NCBI RefSeq assembly: GCF_025630775.1
Contig: NZ_JAOSZE010000034.1
Coordinates: 59,695-123,694, forward strand
Reading direction: 5' to 3'
DNA length: 64,000 bases
Source of the DNA: Actinoplanes sp. KI2
GTDB lineage: Bacteria > Actinomycetota > Actinomycetes > Mycobacteriales > Micromonosporaceae
Of the stretch, positions 25,307 to 34,137 are shown one piece after another. Position numbers and translations under genes: made by a program. Positions within the stretch are counted from its first letter, which is position 1. Each line of letters begins with the position of its first letter. The notes beneath the pieces are model-generated. The model made no database searches and had not been told where the DNA came from. It worked only from the letters and a program-made list of their open reading frames with translations.

Positions 25307-26542
25307 TCAGCGGTGGGACCTCAGCCAACGCTGGATCTCGCCGATCACCTGCTTGTCGGGTTCGCCATATTCCGGCTGGAACTTCGGAGTGATGTTCATC
25401 GTGTGCGCCATGCCCGGGTAGATGACGAGCCGGTGGTTCTTGTTGCCGGCCGCGCCTACTGCGGCGTCGGCCACGATCGCGGCACGAGCTGGTGTCTGCA
25501 GGTCGTTCTCGCCGTTCAGCATCAGCGTCGGGCCGGAGAACTCGGGCAGCGCCTCCGTCACGGTCGGGTAGCGGGCGATGTCTTTCGCGTACGCGACGGT
25601 GTAGGGGTCAAAGCCCGGGATGTTCGGGTACTCGTCGATGTGGGTGGCCTCGCGCAGCACCGGGCCGGCCTCTGCGTCGATCGCGATCTGTCCGTCGTGG
25701 TTCCGGTCCGTGCTGGCCGACACCTTCCTTCCGTCCAGCAGGACGGGGCGGAACAGGTCGGCGGTCTCTTTCGGCTGGCCGATCAGCCCGTTGGTCGCTT
25801 CGGTGGCGGTCAGCTGACCGTTGCCGTCGATGTCGAACTCGTCGTGCATCTGCGTCAGGAGCCGGCCGTAGATCTGGAAGGTCAGCAGATCCTTGATCGG
25901 CATTCCGACGACGCCCATCTCGATCACGCCGGCCGGCTTGGGAATGCCGAACCGGTTCGGGCCGGCGGCGAGGTTGGCGGCCACGTTGGTGCCTTCGCTG
26001 TGCCCGAGCAGGAAGATCTTCGCCGGGTCGACCTTCGGCGATCTGGCGGCGAATCGGACCACCGAAGCGGCATCCAGCTGGATCTGGCGGTACGGGTTCT
26101 TCGGCATCAGCTGGGCCGGGTCGGTGCTCTCCACCGGACCGATATCGGTCACTCCGCGCTTGTTGAAACGCAGGGTCGCGAAGCCTTCCCGGCTGGCGGC
26201 CTGAGCGAGCGGAACGAAGGTCGAGCCCTTGCCGTCCGGCAGCGTCTGGTTCATGTCGTTGTGGCCGCTGCCATGCAGGAAGACGACCAGCGGTAGATGA
26301 CCTGTGGCGCCACTCGGATAGGTCAGTTCGGCCTTGGTCACCCAGCCCTTGCCGAAGTCGATCTGCACCTGCTCTCGGGTGATGCCCTCCCAGCCGTCCT
26401 GTCCGGCGGCCGCGAGAGTCGTGGAGCCGGGGGAGGAGGCGCTGGTGGCGACGCCGGCGTTGGCGGCCCCGACGCCCGCGGCGAGAACGGCTGCGGTGGT
26501 CAGGCCGATAGCCAGATGGCGGTACTTCTTCGTCATGGTCAT
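25307..26542 (-). CDS. Secreted alpha/beta hydrolase with two EF-hand loops
   Basis: 411 residues from the ATG at 26542, chosen because TKK followed by a hydrophobic core then makes a signal peptide. An alpha/beta-hydrolase fold surrounds FLHGSGHND (oxyanion region), LLGHSEGT (nucleophile Ser about 181), GENDLQTPA and GMAHTM (catalytic Asp and His). The cap between strands carries two calcium-binding EF-hand loops, DIDGNGQLTATE (about 234) and DRNHDGQIAIDAE (about 280). Calcium may stabilise the cap outside the cell. Likely an esterase or peptidase; the substrate is unknown. Confidence 0.85.
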   Translation of the reverse strand: MTMTKKYRHLAIGLTTAAVLAAGVGAANAGVATSASSPGSTTLAAAGQDGWEGITREQVQIDFGKGWVTKAELTYPSGATGHLPLVVFLHGSGHNDMNQTLPDGKGSTFVPLAQAASREGFATLRFNKRGVTDIGPVESTDPAQLMPKNPYRQIQLDAASVVRFAARSPKVDPAKIFLLGHSEGTNVAANLAAGPNRFGIPKPAGVIEMGVVGMPIKDLLTFQIYGRLLTQMHDEFDIDGNGQLTATEATNGLIGQPKETADLFRPVLLDGRKVSASTDRNHDGQIAIDAEAGPVLREATHIDEYPNIPGFDPYTVAYAKDIARYPTVTEALPEFSGPTLMLNGENDLQTPARAAIVADAAVGAAGNKNHRLVIYPGMAHTMNITPKFQPEYGEPDKQVIGEIQRWLRSHR

Positions 26543-26806
26543 GGAGAGCAGGCTATTTTCGGCGGCTGCCAAGGCCCATCCCGGTAGCTGCCGGCCGCAG
26601 GTACAGCTGGCCGTACCGATCCGGGTGTGGTGAACCGTACCGAGGCCGGCCGGCGTCCCGGAAGATGGTGCTGGGCCGTGAGGTAGGGCGCGACGAACAT
26701 CGGGGCGCAGCAGGCTGTACCTTTCGGCCCGGGACCCGGCCGCCGGCCTCGCTGTGCTCTATCGTCACGGGACGGAAATGACGGCCGGAGGCGACGGGCG
26801 GGCGGG

Positions 26807-28072
26807 ATGGCAGGCGACGAGACCGCGGGCGGCTTCCGCCGCTATGTGGCAGACCGCGTGCGCACCTCGGTGGACACTCTTGGCCATCTCGTCGGCGGCC
26901 TCGGCACGGCGCTGCTGTCCCTGGCCGCCCTGATCTGGCTGCTCGCTCTGTCAGTGGCTTGCCTGGTCGGCGTGGGCCTGGTGCTGATGCCGACCGCGCT
27001 GCGCATGGTACGTGCGATCGCCGACCGGGAACGGGCGCGCCTGTCTCGCTGGGGTCCCGAAATCATCGGTCCGGAACCTCTGCCGGAGGGCCGGCGTGCC
27101 GCGCTCCGCGACGCGGGCGTCCGCCGCGAGCTCGGCTGGGTGGCCACGCACGGGATGTTCGGCGTCCTCGTGGGGGCGCTGGGCATCACCCTGCCGATCT
27201 ATGCGGTGGAGGACGCGACATTTCCGCTCTGGTGGTGGGCGGCGCCGCCGGAGACGTTCGCCACCGGCGGGCCGGGCCTGCCGTTGTGGCCGGTGCACAC
27301 CTTCGGCCAGGCGCTCGCCGTCGGGCTGCTCGGCGTGGGCTGGCTGGCGGTGGCAGTCGTCCTCGGGCCTGGCCTGGCGCGGTGGCAGGCGTGGCCCGGC
27401 CGGCGTCTGCTGGCGCCCGCCGCCGGCGCCGACCTCGCGCTGCGGGTGGTGCAGCTGACCTCGACCCGGGCCGCGGCGCTCGACGCGCACGCCGCCGAAT
27501 TGCGCCGCATCGAGCGGTCGCTGCACGAGGGCGCGCAGAACCGCCTGGTGACGGTGAGTGTCCTGCTCGGCGCGGCCCGTCGCGCGCTGGCCCGGGACCC
27601 GGCCACCGCCGAGGAGATCCTCGGCCGCGCGCAGGACGCCGCCGAGAGTGCGCTGGCCGACCTGCGTACGGTCGTCCGCGGTATCCTTCCGCCGGTCCTG
27701 GACGACCGCGGTCTCGCCGGCGCGCTCGGCGGCCTCGCCGGTGGCTGCACGGTGCCCTGCCGCATCGACGTGGACGTGGCGGTGCGGTGTGCCGCCTCGG
27801 TCGAGGCGACCGCCTATTTCGTGGTGGCCGAAGCCCTGACGAACGTGACCAAACACAGCGGCGCCACGAGTGTCGCCGTCACTGTCCGCCGGCGCGGGGA
27901 CCGGCTGGTGCTGCGGGTCGACGACGACGGGCACGGCGGGGCGGACGAGGGCCACGGCTCCGGCCTCACCGGGATCCGGCAGCGCGTCGAGGCGCACGAC
28001 GGGCGCCTCGACCTGAGCAGCCCGGCCGGCGGGCCGACGACGATGGAGGTGGAGTTGCCATGCGGATCGTGA
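26807..28072 (+). CDS. Two-component sensor histidine kinase (NarL/DesK type)
   Basis: 421 residues. Four transmembrane helices in two pairs (about 33-68 and 113-190), then a HisKA_3 dimerisation helix with ERSLHEGAQNRLV (phosphorylated His240), LADLRTVVRGILPPVLDDRGL, and an HATPase domain (ALTNVTKHS, DDDGHGG, GSGLTGIRQRVEAHDG). It should sense a membrane-associated signal and phosphorylate the response regulator whose start overlaps its 3' end by 13 bases. Confidence 0.92.
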   Translation: MAGDETAGGFRRYVADRVRTSVDTLGHLVGGLGTALLSLAALIWLLALSVACLVGVGLVLMPTALRMVRAIADRERARLSRWGPEIIGPEPLPEGRRAALRDAGVRRELGWVATHGMFGVLVGALGITLPIYAVEDATFPLWWWAAPPETFATGGPGLPLWPVHTFGQALAVGLLGVGWLAVAVVLGPGLARWQAWPGRRLLAPAAGADLALRVVQLTSTRAAALDAHAAELRRIERSLHEGAQNRLVTVSVLLGAARRALARDPATAEEILGRAQDAAESALADLRTVVRGILPPVLDDRGLAGALGGLAGGCTVPCRIDVDVAVRCAASVEATAYFVVAEALTNVTKHSGATSVAVTVRRRGDRLVLRVDDDGHGGADEGHGSGLTGIRQRVEAHDGRLDLSSPAGGPTTMEVELPCGS

Positions 28073-28716
28073 TTGCCGAGGATGAGCCCTTGCTGCGCGA
28101 GGGCCTGGCACTGTTGTTGCGCGCCGAGTCGCTCGACGTGGTGGCGACCACCGATTCGCCGGACGCGTTCCTGGCCGCGGTCGACGAGCATCAGCCCGAC
28201 GTGGCCATCGTCGACGTCCGGATGCCGCCGACGCACACCGACGAGGGGATCGTCGCGGCCGTCGAGGCCCGGCGCCGCCGGCCCGAGCTGGCGGTGCTGG
28301 TGCTCTCCGCGTACGTCGAGCAGGCGTTCGCCACCGACCTGTTGGCCGCCGGCGCCGGGCGGCTCGGCTATCTGCTCAAGGAACGGGTGGGCCGGGTCGA
28401 GGAGTTCCTCGGTGCGCTGCATCGAGTCGTCGGCGGTGGCACGGCGATCGACCCGGAGGTGGTCGCCCAATTGCTGTCGCTCGGCCGCCCCGATGCCGCG
28501 CTGGGCCGGCTCAGCCCGCGGGAGCGCGACGTGCTCGCGCTGATGGCCGAGGGACTGGGCAACACCGCCATCTCAGAGCGGATGTTCGTCACCGAGGGCG
28601 CGGTACACAAGCACATCCGCAGCATCTTCGCCAAGCTTGACCTGTCGCCCGACGATCGCGCGGACCGGCGGGTCACCGCGGTCCTGCGCTACCTGGAGGA
28701 CACCGGTCGCCGGTAG
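28060..28716 (+). CDS. NarL/FixJ-family response regulator
   Basis: 218 residues. Receiver domain with AEDEPLLREGL, phospho-acceptor IVDVRMPP (Asp52), VLSAY and the Lys of YLLKERVG, then a LuxR-type helix-turn-helix (LSPRERDVLALMAEGLGNTAI, GAVHKHIRSIFAKLDL). It is the partner of the overlapping kinase and, by position, probably controls the ABC exporter starting about 100 bases downstream. Confidence 0.94.
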   Translation: MRIVIAEDEPLLREGLALLLRAESLDVVATTDSPDAFLAAVDEHQPDVAIVDVRMPPTHTDEGIVAAVEARRRRPELAVLVLSAYVEQAFATDLLAAGAGRLGYLLKERVGRVEEFLGALHRVVGGGTAIDPEVVAQLLSLGRPDAALGRLSPRERDVLALMAEGLGNTAISERMFVTEGAVHKHIRSIFAKLDLSPDDRADRRVTAVLRYLEDTGRR

Positions 28717-28822
28717 TGCCTGCACTACCAAGGACTGGCCCGTAGGCTACATAGATCGTCGTCACGGATCCGCATAGCGTCCTGGTGTCCTCACCTGGCA
28801 GCGGAAATCGGAAGGCGACGAG

Positions 28823-29581
28823 ATGTCCGTCCACAATGATCTTGCCGTCCGCGTCGAGCAACTCACGCGGACCTACCGCACCGACGGGCAAGCCGTCACC
28901 GCCCTGGCCGGCGTCGACGCCGGCTTCGCCCGCGGCACCTTCACCGCCGTGATGGGCCCGTCGGGCTCCGGCAAGAGCACCCTGCTGCAGACGGCCGCGG
29001 GGCTGGACCGACCCACGTCGGGCGAGGTGTGGATCGGCGACACCGAGCTGGCCAGGCTCTCCGAAACCCGGCTGACCAAGCTGCGCCGCGACCGGATCGG
29101 CTTCGTCTTCCAGGCATTCAACCTGATCGGCGCTCTCACCGTCGAGGAGAACATCGTGCTGCCGCTGCGCCTGTCCGGGGCGCGGCCGGACCGGGCGTGG
29201 CTGGCCGAGGTGGTCCGGCGGGTCGGCCTCGGCCCCCGGCTGGCGCACCGGCCGGCCCAGCTCTCCGGCGGCCAGCAGCAGCGAGTGGCGATCGCCCGGG
29301 CGGTCGCCATGCGACCCGACGTAATCTTCTGCGACGAGCCGACCGGCGCCCTCGACACCCAGACCGCGGCGGAGGTGCTGGCCCTGCTGCGCTCGATGGT
29401 CGACGAGCACGGACAAACCGTCGTCATGGTCACCCACGACCCGGCTGCCGCCTCCTACGCCGACCGGGTGATCGTCCTCGCCGACGGCCGGATCGTTCGG
29501 GACATGCCGCAGCCCGGCGTCGCGCGGATTGCCGAGCAACTGGCGTCGCTCCGCCGCACCCCCGTGACCGTGGCGGGCTGA
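28823..29581 (+). CDS. ABC transporter ATPase (MacB/LolD type)
   Basis: 252 residues. Walker A GPSGSGKST, Q-loop FVFQAFNLIG, signature LSGGQQQRVAIARA, Walker B VIFCDEPTGALD and the switch His (VTHDPAA) are all intact. It pairs with the FtsX-type permease 3 bases downstream. Such pairs often export antimicrobial peptides or drive envelope processes and are commonly regulated by an adjacent two-component system, as here. Confidence 0.94.
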   Translation: MSVHNDLAVRVEQLTRTYRTDGQAVTALAGVDAGFARGTFTAVMGPSGSGKSTLLQTAAGLDRPTSGEVWIGDTELARLSETRLTKLRRDRIGFVFQAFNLIGALTVEENIVLPLRLSGARPDRAWLAEVVRRVGLGPRLAHRPAQLSGGQQQRVAIARAVAMRPDVIFCDEPTGALDTQTAAEVLALLRSMVDEHGQTVVMVTHDPAAASYADRVIVLADGRIVRDMPQPGVARIAEQLASLRRTPVTVAG

Positions 29582-29584
29582 ACC

Positions 29585-32101
29585 GTGCTGAAACTTGCCG
29601 TCCACCTGCTGCGCCGCCGCCTGGGCGTCTCCGCCGCTACCCTCGTCGCGCTCACCACCGGCGTCATGATCCTCACCGCGATGGGGGTGCTGGTCCAGTC
29701 CGGGCTCGTCTACAAACCCACAACCCAGCGATACGCGGCGGCCGACGCCGTCGTGGCCCGCCCGGACATCACGCTCGAGACGAGGGACATCGGCGGCGAG
29801 ACCACGTCGTCCACCCTGACCCTGCCAGAGACCGGTACCGTCCCCGCCGAGCTGGCGGAGCGGATCCGCCAGATCCCGGGCGTGGCAGCCTCGATCGCCG
29901 ACGACTCGATCCCGGTGTTCGCCACCGGGAAGGCCGCGGCAGCCGGGCACGGCTGGAGCAGCGCAGCCCTCACGCCGTACCGCCTGGTCGCCGGCGTGCG
30001 GCCGGTCGCGGACGACGAGATCGTCGTCGACGCGGCCCTCGCGGGCGACGCGCTGCGCCCCGGCAAGCAGGCGGAATTCACGGTCGGCGGCGTCACCCGC
30101 CGGTTTCGGATCAGCGGCGTCGCCGAGCAGATCCATACCGCTCAGCTGCCGCCCGCGGTCTTCTTCACCGATGTCCGCGCTGCCGCGCTCAGCGTGCACC
30201 CCGGTCGCGTGGACGCCGTCGGCGTCGTCATGGCGCCGGGCGCGGACCGTGCCGCAATCGTCTCGTCCCTCGATCGGCTGGCGGCTGCCGCTGGAGCCAA
30301 GGCGTACGCCGGTAGCGATTTGGGGCTGGCCGAACGGTCCGGCGACAGGGCCGCTCGTGATCTGCTGATCCAGGCCGGCGGCGCCTTCGGCGGCTACGTC
30401 GTCCTCCTGATCGTCTTCGTGGCCGGCGGGACCATCGGCCTCGCCGTCCGGCACCGCCGCCGGGAGCTCGCGCTGCTGCGCGCCATCGCCGCCACCCCCG
30501 GCCAGGTCCGCCGCCTGATCGCGATCGAGGCGGGTCTGCTGGGCGTCGCCGCGATAGTGCTCGGCGTACCGGCCGGCGTGCCGGCCACCGGCTGGGTGCA
30601 CGACCAGTTGGTCACTCACGGCTTCCTTCCCGCCACTTTCCCCATCGCCGAGGTGGCGCTCGCCGCATTGGTCGCCTCCGTGCTCACTCTGCTCGTCGCG
30701 GTCGGCGCCGCCCTGATCGCCGCCCGGCGGATCGCTCGCATCCGACCGACCGAGGCTCTCGGCGAGGCCGCCGTCGAACCGGCCCGCGCCGGCAAGGGCC
30801 GCTTCATCGGCGGCCTCGTGACACTCGCCGTGGCCGTCGGCGCCTCGTTCTTCACTGCCGGCACCGGCGGACTTGCGGCGCTGGCATCGGCGCAAGGCAT
30901 GCTGTTCCTCTACGTCCTCGCGGTCGCTCAGCTCGCCCCGTGGATCAACCTGTTCGGGGCGTGGCTGCTGGCCCCGGCACTGCGCACCATCTGGGGCGCG
31001 AGCGGCTATCTCGCCACCGCCAACCTGCGGGCCAACGCTCGAGGCATGGCCGCGGTGCTCACCGCGCTGGTGCTCTCCGTCGGGCTCGGCGGCTCGGTGT
31101 GGTTCCTGCAGGACAACCTGCAGCGGCAGACGGTCGGGCAGAGCCGCGACGGCATGCTGGCCGAGCGCGCGCTGATCTCCCCGGTGGGCCTTTCGGACAG
31201 CGCGGTCGAGAAGGCCCGGAAGATCCCAGGCGTGCGGGCCGCGACCGGCGTGCGCCGCACGTCGGTGCTGGTGAAGATCTTCGGGGGCGACCTCCAAGCG
31301 GTCACGGCCCAGGCGGTCGACCCGGACGGAGTCACCTCCACAATGGACCTGGAAGTCCGCGAGGGCAGCCTCGCGGGCCTGCACGGCGCCGCCATCGCGG
31401 TCTCCGGCCTGCAAGCGTCGACGTCCGGCTGGAAGGTCGGCGAGCAGGTCGAACTCTGGCTCGGCGACGGCACCCCGGTCCAGGTCCGGGTCGTCGCGAT
31501 CTATGACCGAGGACTCGGCTTCGGCGACGTCACCCTGACCCGCGACCTGGTCGCCGGACACACCGCCACAAACCTCGACGATCAGGTGCTGATCCGCACT
31601 GCGCCCGGCGCCGACGAAGCCCTGGCAGCGCTCGCCCGGCAATACCCGGGGAGCACGGTCGTGCCCGCCACCCAGTTGACCGGCACCCTCGCCGAGGACC
31701 TGGCGGTCAGCGCCTGGCTGAACAAGCTGCTGATCGGCGTGATGGTCGGCTACGCCGCGCTGGCGGCCGCGAACACGATGGTCATCGCGGCCCTGGCCCG
31801 CCGTCGTGAATTGTCCGTGCTGCGCCTGGTCGGCGCCACCCCTCGGCAAATCAAACGCATGGTCCACGCCGAGCAGACAGGCCTGCTGAGCGTCGGGCTG
31901 ACGATCGGCGCGGCGACCGCGGCGCTGACCTTGACCGCCGTCGTCAACGCGGTGATCGGCCACCCCGCGCCGTACGTGCCACCGCTGGGCTGGGCGGTGG
32001 TGCTCGGCGGGACGACGCTGCTGGCACTGTTCACGACGGTGCTGCCCGTCGGCCGCCTGCTGCGCCTCGCGCCGGTCGAGAGCATCGGGATCAAGGAGTA
32101 A
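29585..32101 (+). CDS. FtsX-type ABC transporter permease
   Basis: 838 residues from a GTG. There is one N-terminal helix, a large extracytoplasmic domain (about 45-250), a first FtsX module (GGYVVLLIVFVAGG, RRRELALLRAIAATPGQVRR), a central membrane region, a second extracytoplasmic domain (about 510-690), and a second FtsX module (RRRELSVLRLVGATPRQIKRM). Two copies of the cytoplasmic coupling motif in one chain fit the 10-helix BceB/YknZ-like exporters of actinomycetes. It probably works with the ATPase immediately upstream. Confidence 0.92.
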   Translation: MLKLAVHLLRRRLGVSAATLVALTTGVMILTAMGVLVQSGLVYKPTTQRYAAADAVVARPDITLETRDIGGETTSSTLTLPETGTVPAELAERIRQIPGVAASIADDSIPVFATGKAAAAGHGWSSAALTPYRLVAGVRPVADDEIVVDAALAGDALRPGKQAEFTVGGVTRRFRISGVAEQIHTAQLPPAVFFTDVRAAALSVHPGRVDAVGVVMAPGADRAAIVSSLDRLAAAAGAKAYAGSDLGLAERSGDRAARDLLIQAGGAFGGYVVLLIVFVAGGTIGLAVRHRRRELALLRAIAATPGQVRRLIAIEAGLLGVAAIVLGVPAGVPATGWVHDQLVTHGFLPATFPIAEVALAALVASVLTLLVAVGAALIAARRIARIRPTEALGEAAVEPARAGKGRFIGGLVTLAVAVGASFFTAGTGGLAALASAQGMLFLYVLAVAQLAPWINLFGAWLLAPALRTIWGASGYLATANLRANARGMAAVLTALVLSVGLGGSVWFLQDNLQRQTVGQSRDGMLAERALISPVGLSDSAVEKARKIPGVRAATGVRRTSVLVKIFGGDLQAVTAQAVDPDGVTSTMDLEVREGSLAGLHGAAIAVSGLQASTSGWKVGEQVELWLGDGTPVQVRVVAIYDRGLGFGDVTLTRDLVAGHTATNLDDQVLIRTAPGADEALAALARQYPGSTVVPATQLTGTLAEDLAVSAWLNKLLIGVMVGYAALAAANTMVIAALARRRELSVLRLVGATPRQIKRMVHAEQTGLLSVGLTIGAATAALTLTAVVNAVIGHPAPYVPPLGWAVVLGGTTLLALFTTVLPVGRLLRLAPVESIGIKE

Positions 32102-32103
32102 CG

Positions 32104-32502
32104 GTGAGCCGGATCTGGCGCTACAACACCTTCCCGGCGAAGGCGTTCGCGGAACAGGCCGGCCGGACCTTGGGGGCACGGAAGCCGCGTGAGAGTGATG
32201 ACGAACGGCCTGTGTGGGTCGCTCGCCGGAAAGGCCGGCTCCGGTCGATCTCAGCGGACGTCTTGGAACGTCCACGCCGATCAGGCCCTCGGTGGCGACG
32301 CGGCTGCGGCCGACCCGCTGGATCCATGGCAGCGAATGCCGAGGTATTGGTGGAACCCGTCTCGACCGCGATTCAGTTCACGGCGCGCAGCTTGGTCTGC
32401 CGGAAGATCAGCGAACGCAGCGCGTTGTCGGCGTCCGCGTCGGCAGGGGTGATGACCGAGAGGCGCTGCTCGGAGCCGTCCTGCACGGCCAGCACGTCGT
32501 AG
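32104..32502 (+). CDS. Possible small downstream ORF of the ABC operon, uncertain
   Basis: AAGGAG overlapping the permease end precedes a GTG at 32104 that opens VSRIWRYNTFPAKAFAEQAG. The first 20-25 residues look genuine, but the remainder is arginine-rich and runs antisense through the 3' end of the MmyB-type regulator. It may be a 3'-truncated gene that formerly followed the permease, or a chance frame. Confidence 0.25.
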   Translation: MSRIWRYNTFPAKAFAEQAGRTLGARKPRESDDERPVWVARRKGRLRSISADVLERPRRSGPRWRRGCGRPAGSMAANAEVLVEPVSTAIQFTARSLVCRKISERSALSASASAGVMTERRCSEPSCTASTS

Positions 32503-33218
32503 CACAAGGTCATGACCCCGCCGATCGGGTGCATGACGCGCTTGGTGCCGTTCGTGCGTTCCTGCACGGTCTGGTCGTCCCACCAGACTGCGAAGTCCCT
32601 GCTCTCCTGGCGTAGGCCGGTGACCAGTGCCTTGAGCCGGGGATCGTCAGGGTGCCGGGCCAGGTTGGCGCGCAGGTTGCCGACGTGCTCGCGGGCGATC
32701 CGGTTCCAGTCGAGCTGGAAGTCGCGGGCGCCGGGGTCGCAGAACAGCGGCTCCGCCGTATTCGTCCCGACCGCGAAGCCCGGGCCGAACAGGGCCACCG
32801 CGGCCGTGTTGTGCGCGAGCACGTCGAAGCGGAAGTCCAGGATCCAGGCGGGCGTTGACGGCATGCTCTGCAGCAGCGTCCGCAGCGACTCGCTCGCCGG
32901 GGCGGGCACGTGCCGGGGGAGTGGGGCCTCGCCGCGAGCGATCAGGTGGAGGTGGTGGCGTTCGGCCTCGGACAAATTCAGCGCCTCGGCCACCGCGTCG
33001 AGGACGGCGGTGCCGGGTACCCCCACCCGGCCCTGTTCGAGGCGGATGTACCAGTCGATGCTCGCGGCGGCGAGCTGGGCGACCTCCTGGCGGCGCAGGC
33101 CGGGTGTGCGGCGCTGACCCAGCTGCGGCAGGCCCACGTCAGCCGGGCGTACGCGTGATCGCATCGCCCGCAGGAACGCCGACAATTCAGGCCGGTTCGT
33201 GGCTCGGGGCGCTGGCAT
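32373..33218 (-). CDS. Helix-turn-helix regulator with MmyB-like ligand domain
   Basis: 281 residues from the ATG at 33218. The XRE-type N-terminus (FLRAMRSRVRPADVGLP, TPGLRRQEVAQLAAASIDWYIRLEQGR) is followed by an MmyB-like ligand-binding domain (WILDFRFDVLAHNTAAVALFG, WNRIAREHVGNLRANLARHPDDP). Family members usually repress an adjacent oxidoreductase-type gene. Here the PEBP gene diverges 145 bases away and is the likely target. Confidence 0.88.
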   Translation of the reverse strand: MPAPRATNRPELSAFLRAMRSRVRPADVGLPQLGQRRTPGLRRQEVAQLAAASIDWYIRLEQGRVGVPGTAVLDAVAEALNLSEAERHHLHLIARGEAPLPRHVPAPASESLRTLLQSMPSTPAWILDFRFDVLAHNTAAVALFGPGFAVGTNTAEPLFCDPGARDFQLDWNRIAREHVGNLRANLARHPDDPRLKALVTGLRQESRDFAVWWDDQTVQERTNGTKRVMHPIGGVMTLCYDVLAVQDGSEQRLSVITPADADADNALRSLIFRQTKLRAVN

Positions 33219-33362
33219 GATCCCAGTCTGCGCCACCGGGCGGCGGTGCGTCATCGGGTGAGGGTGGTACGCCGGGTGCCAGCATGCCGAGGATCTCCCT
33301 GCCCGTTGTCGCCGTTCCGCAAGCTTCTCTCAGCACAACCCGTCACTGAGAAGGAGCACCCC

Positions 33363-33896
33363 ATGAACCCGTTCGCCCGCCTTCCGCAGGTGCCCGGCTT
33401 CGAACTGAAGAGCACCGCGGCCGTCGACGGCATGGCCCTGCCGCCGGCTCAGCACTCCGGCGCCTTCGGCATCCCTGGCGGCCAGGACATCTCCCCGGAC
33501 CTGACCTGGTCGGGGGCACCGAAGGGCACCAAGAGCTACGCCGTGACCGTCTTCGACGCCGACGCGCCGACGATGTCAGGCTTCTGGCACTGGGCCGTGT
33601 TCAACATCCCCGCCACCGTGACCGCCCTGCCCGCCGGTGCCGGCGCCGCTGATGGCGCTGGGCTGCCGCAGGGCGCGGTCCAGCTGCCCAACGACGCCCG
33701 GCTGCCGCAGTACATCGGCGCCGCCCCGCCGGCCGGGCACGGCGAGCACCGCTACTTCATCACCGTGCACGCCCTCGACATCGCCGACCTCGATCTGGCC
33801 GCCGATGGCACTCCGGCCTACCTGAACTTCACCATTGCCAGCCACACCCTCGGCCGCGCCACCATCGTCGCCACCGCCGAGACCCCCGCTTCCTGA
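33363..33896 (+). CDS. PEBP (YbhB/YbcL) family protein
   Basis: 177 residues; GAGAAGGAG precedes the ATG. Family motifs are intact: SPDLTWSGAP, VFDADAPTMSGFWHWAVFNIP, and HRYFITVHALD. No signal peptide. Bacterial PEBP-like proteins bind small anionic ligands; their roles are poorly known. It is divergent from an MmyB-type regulator and followed directly by a dead gene fragment. Confidence 0.9.
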   Translation: MNPFARLPQVPGFELKSTAAVDGMALPPAQHSGAFGIPGGQDISPDLTWSGAPKGTKSYAVTVFDADAPTMSGFWHWAVFNIPATVTALPAGAGAADGAGLPQGAVQLPNDARLPQYIGAAPPAGHGEHRYFITVHALDIADLDLAADGTPAYLNFTIASHTLGRATIVATAETPAS

Positions 33897-33909
33897 AGTG
33901 AGGACCCTC

Positions 33910-34110
33910 ATGTCCATTTCCTTTCGCGGCGCACCGCCGTAGCCGTCGCCGCCGCGGCCGGCGTCCTGATCGTCGGACCCCGCCGGGCGGCCTTGGCGCC
34001 AATCACCAAGCCCACCATCACGGCACACTTCGACCTGGTCGCCGGACAGACGCCGGAGAACATCACGCTGCATCGCAACGGCAGCGTCGAACCGGAACAC
34101 GTCTTACGGT
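33910..34110 (+). pseudogene. 5' fragment of a secreted SMP-30/lactonase-like gene
   Basis: The ATG at 33910 starts MSISFR, then the frame shifts by one base. The continuing frame gives a hydrophobic signal (AVAVAAAAGVLIVG) and TAHFDLVAGQTPENITL, the usual mature N-terminus of secreted SMP-30/gluconolactonase-like proteins. Everything beyond about 34110 is missing. Its position, 13 bases after the PEBP stop, suggests it was once cotranscribed. Confidence 0.55.
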
Positions 34111-34137
34111 CGTGCGTCATGAAGAGCGTTCGGCTTG

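Noticed and set aside
28673..32275. A 1200-codon open frame on the minus strand across the ABC operon
   Set aside because: It is the antisense shadow of the ATPase and FtsX genes: low-complexity Gly/Arg/Gln/Asp sequence, no domains, caused by high GC in the third codon position of the real genes.
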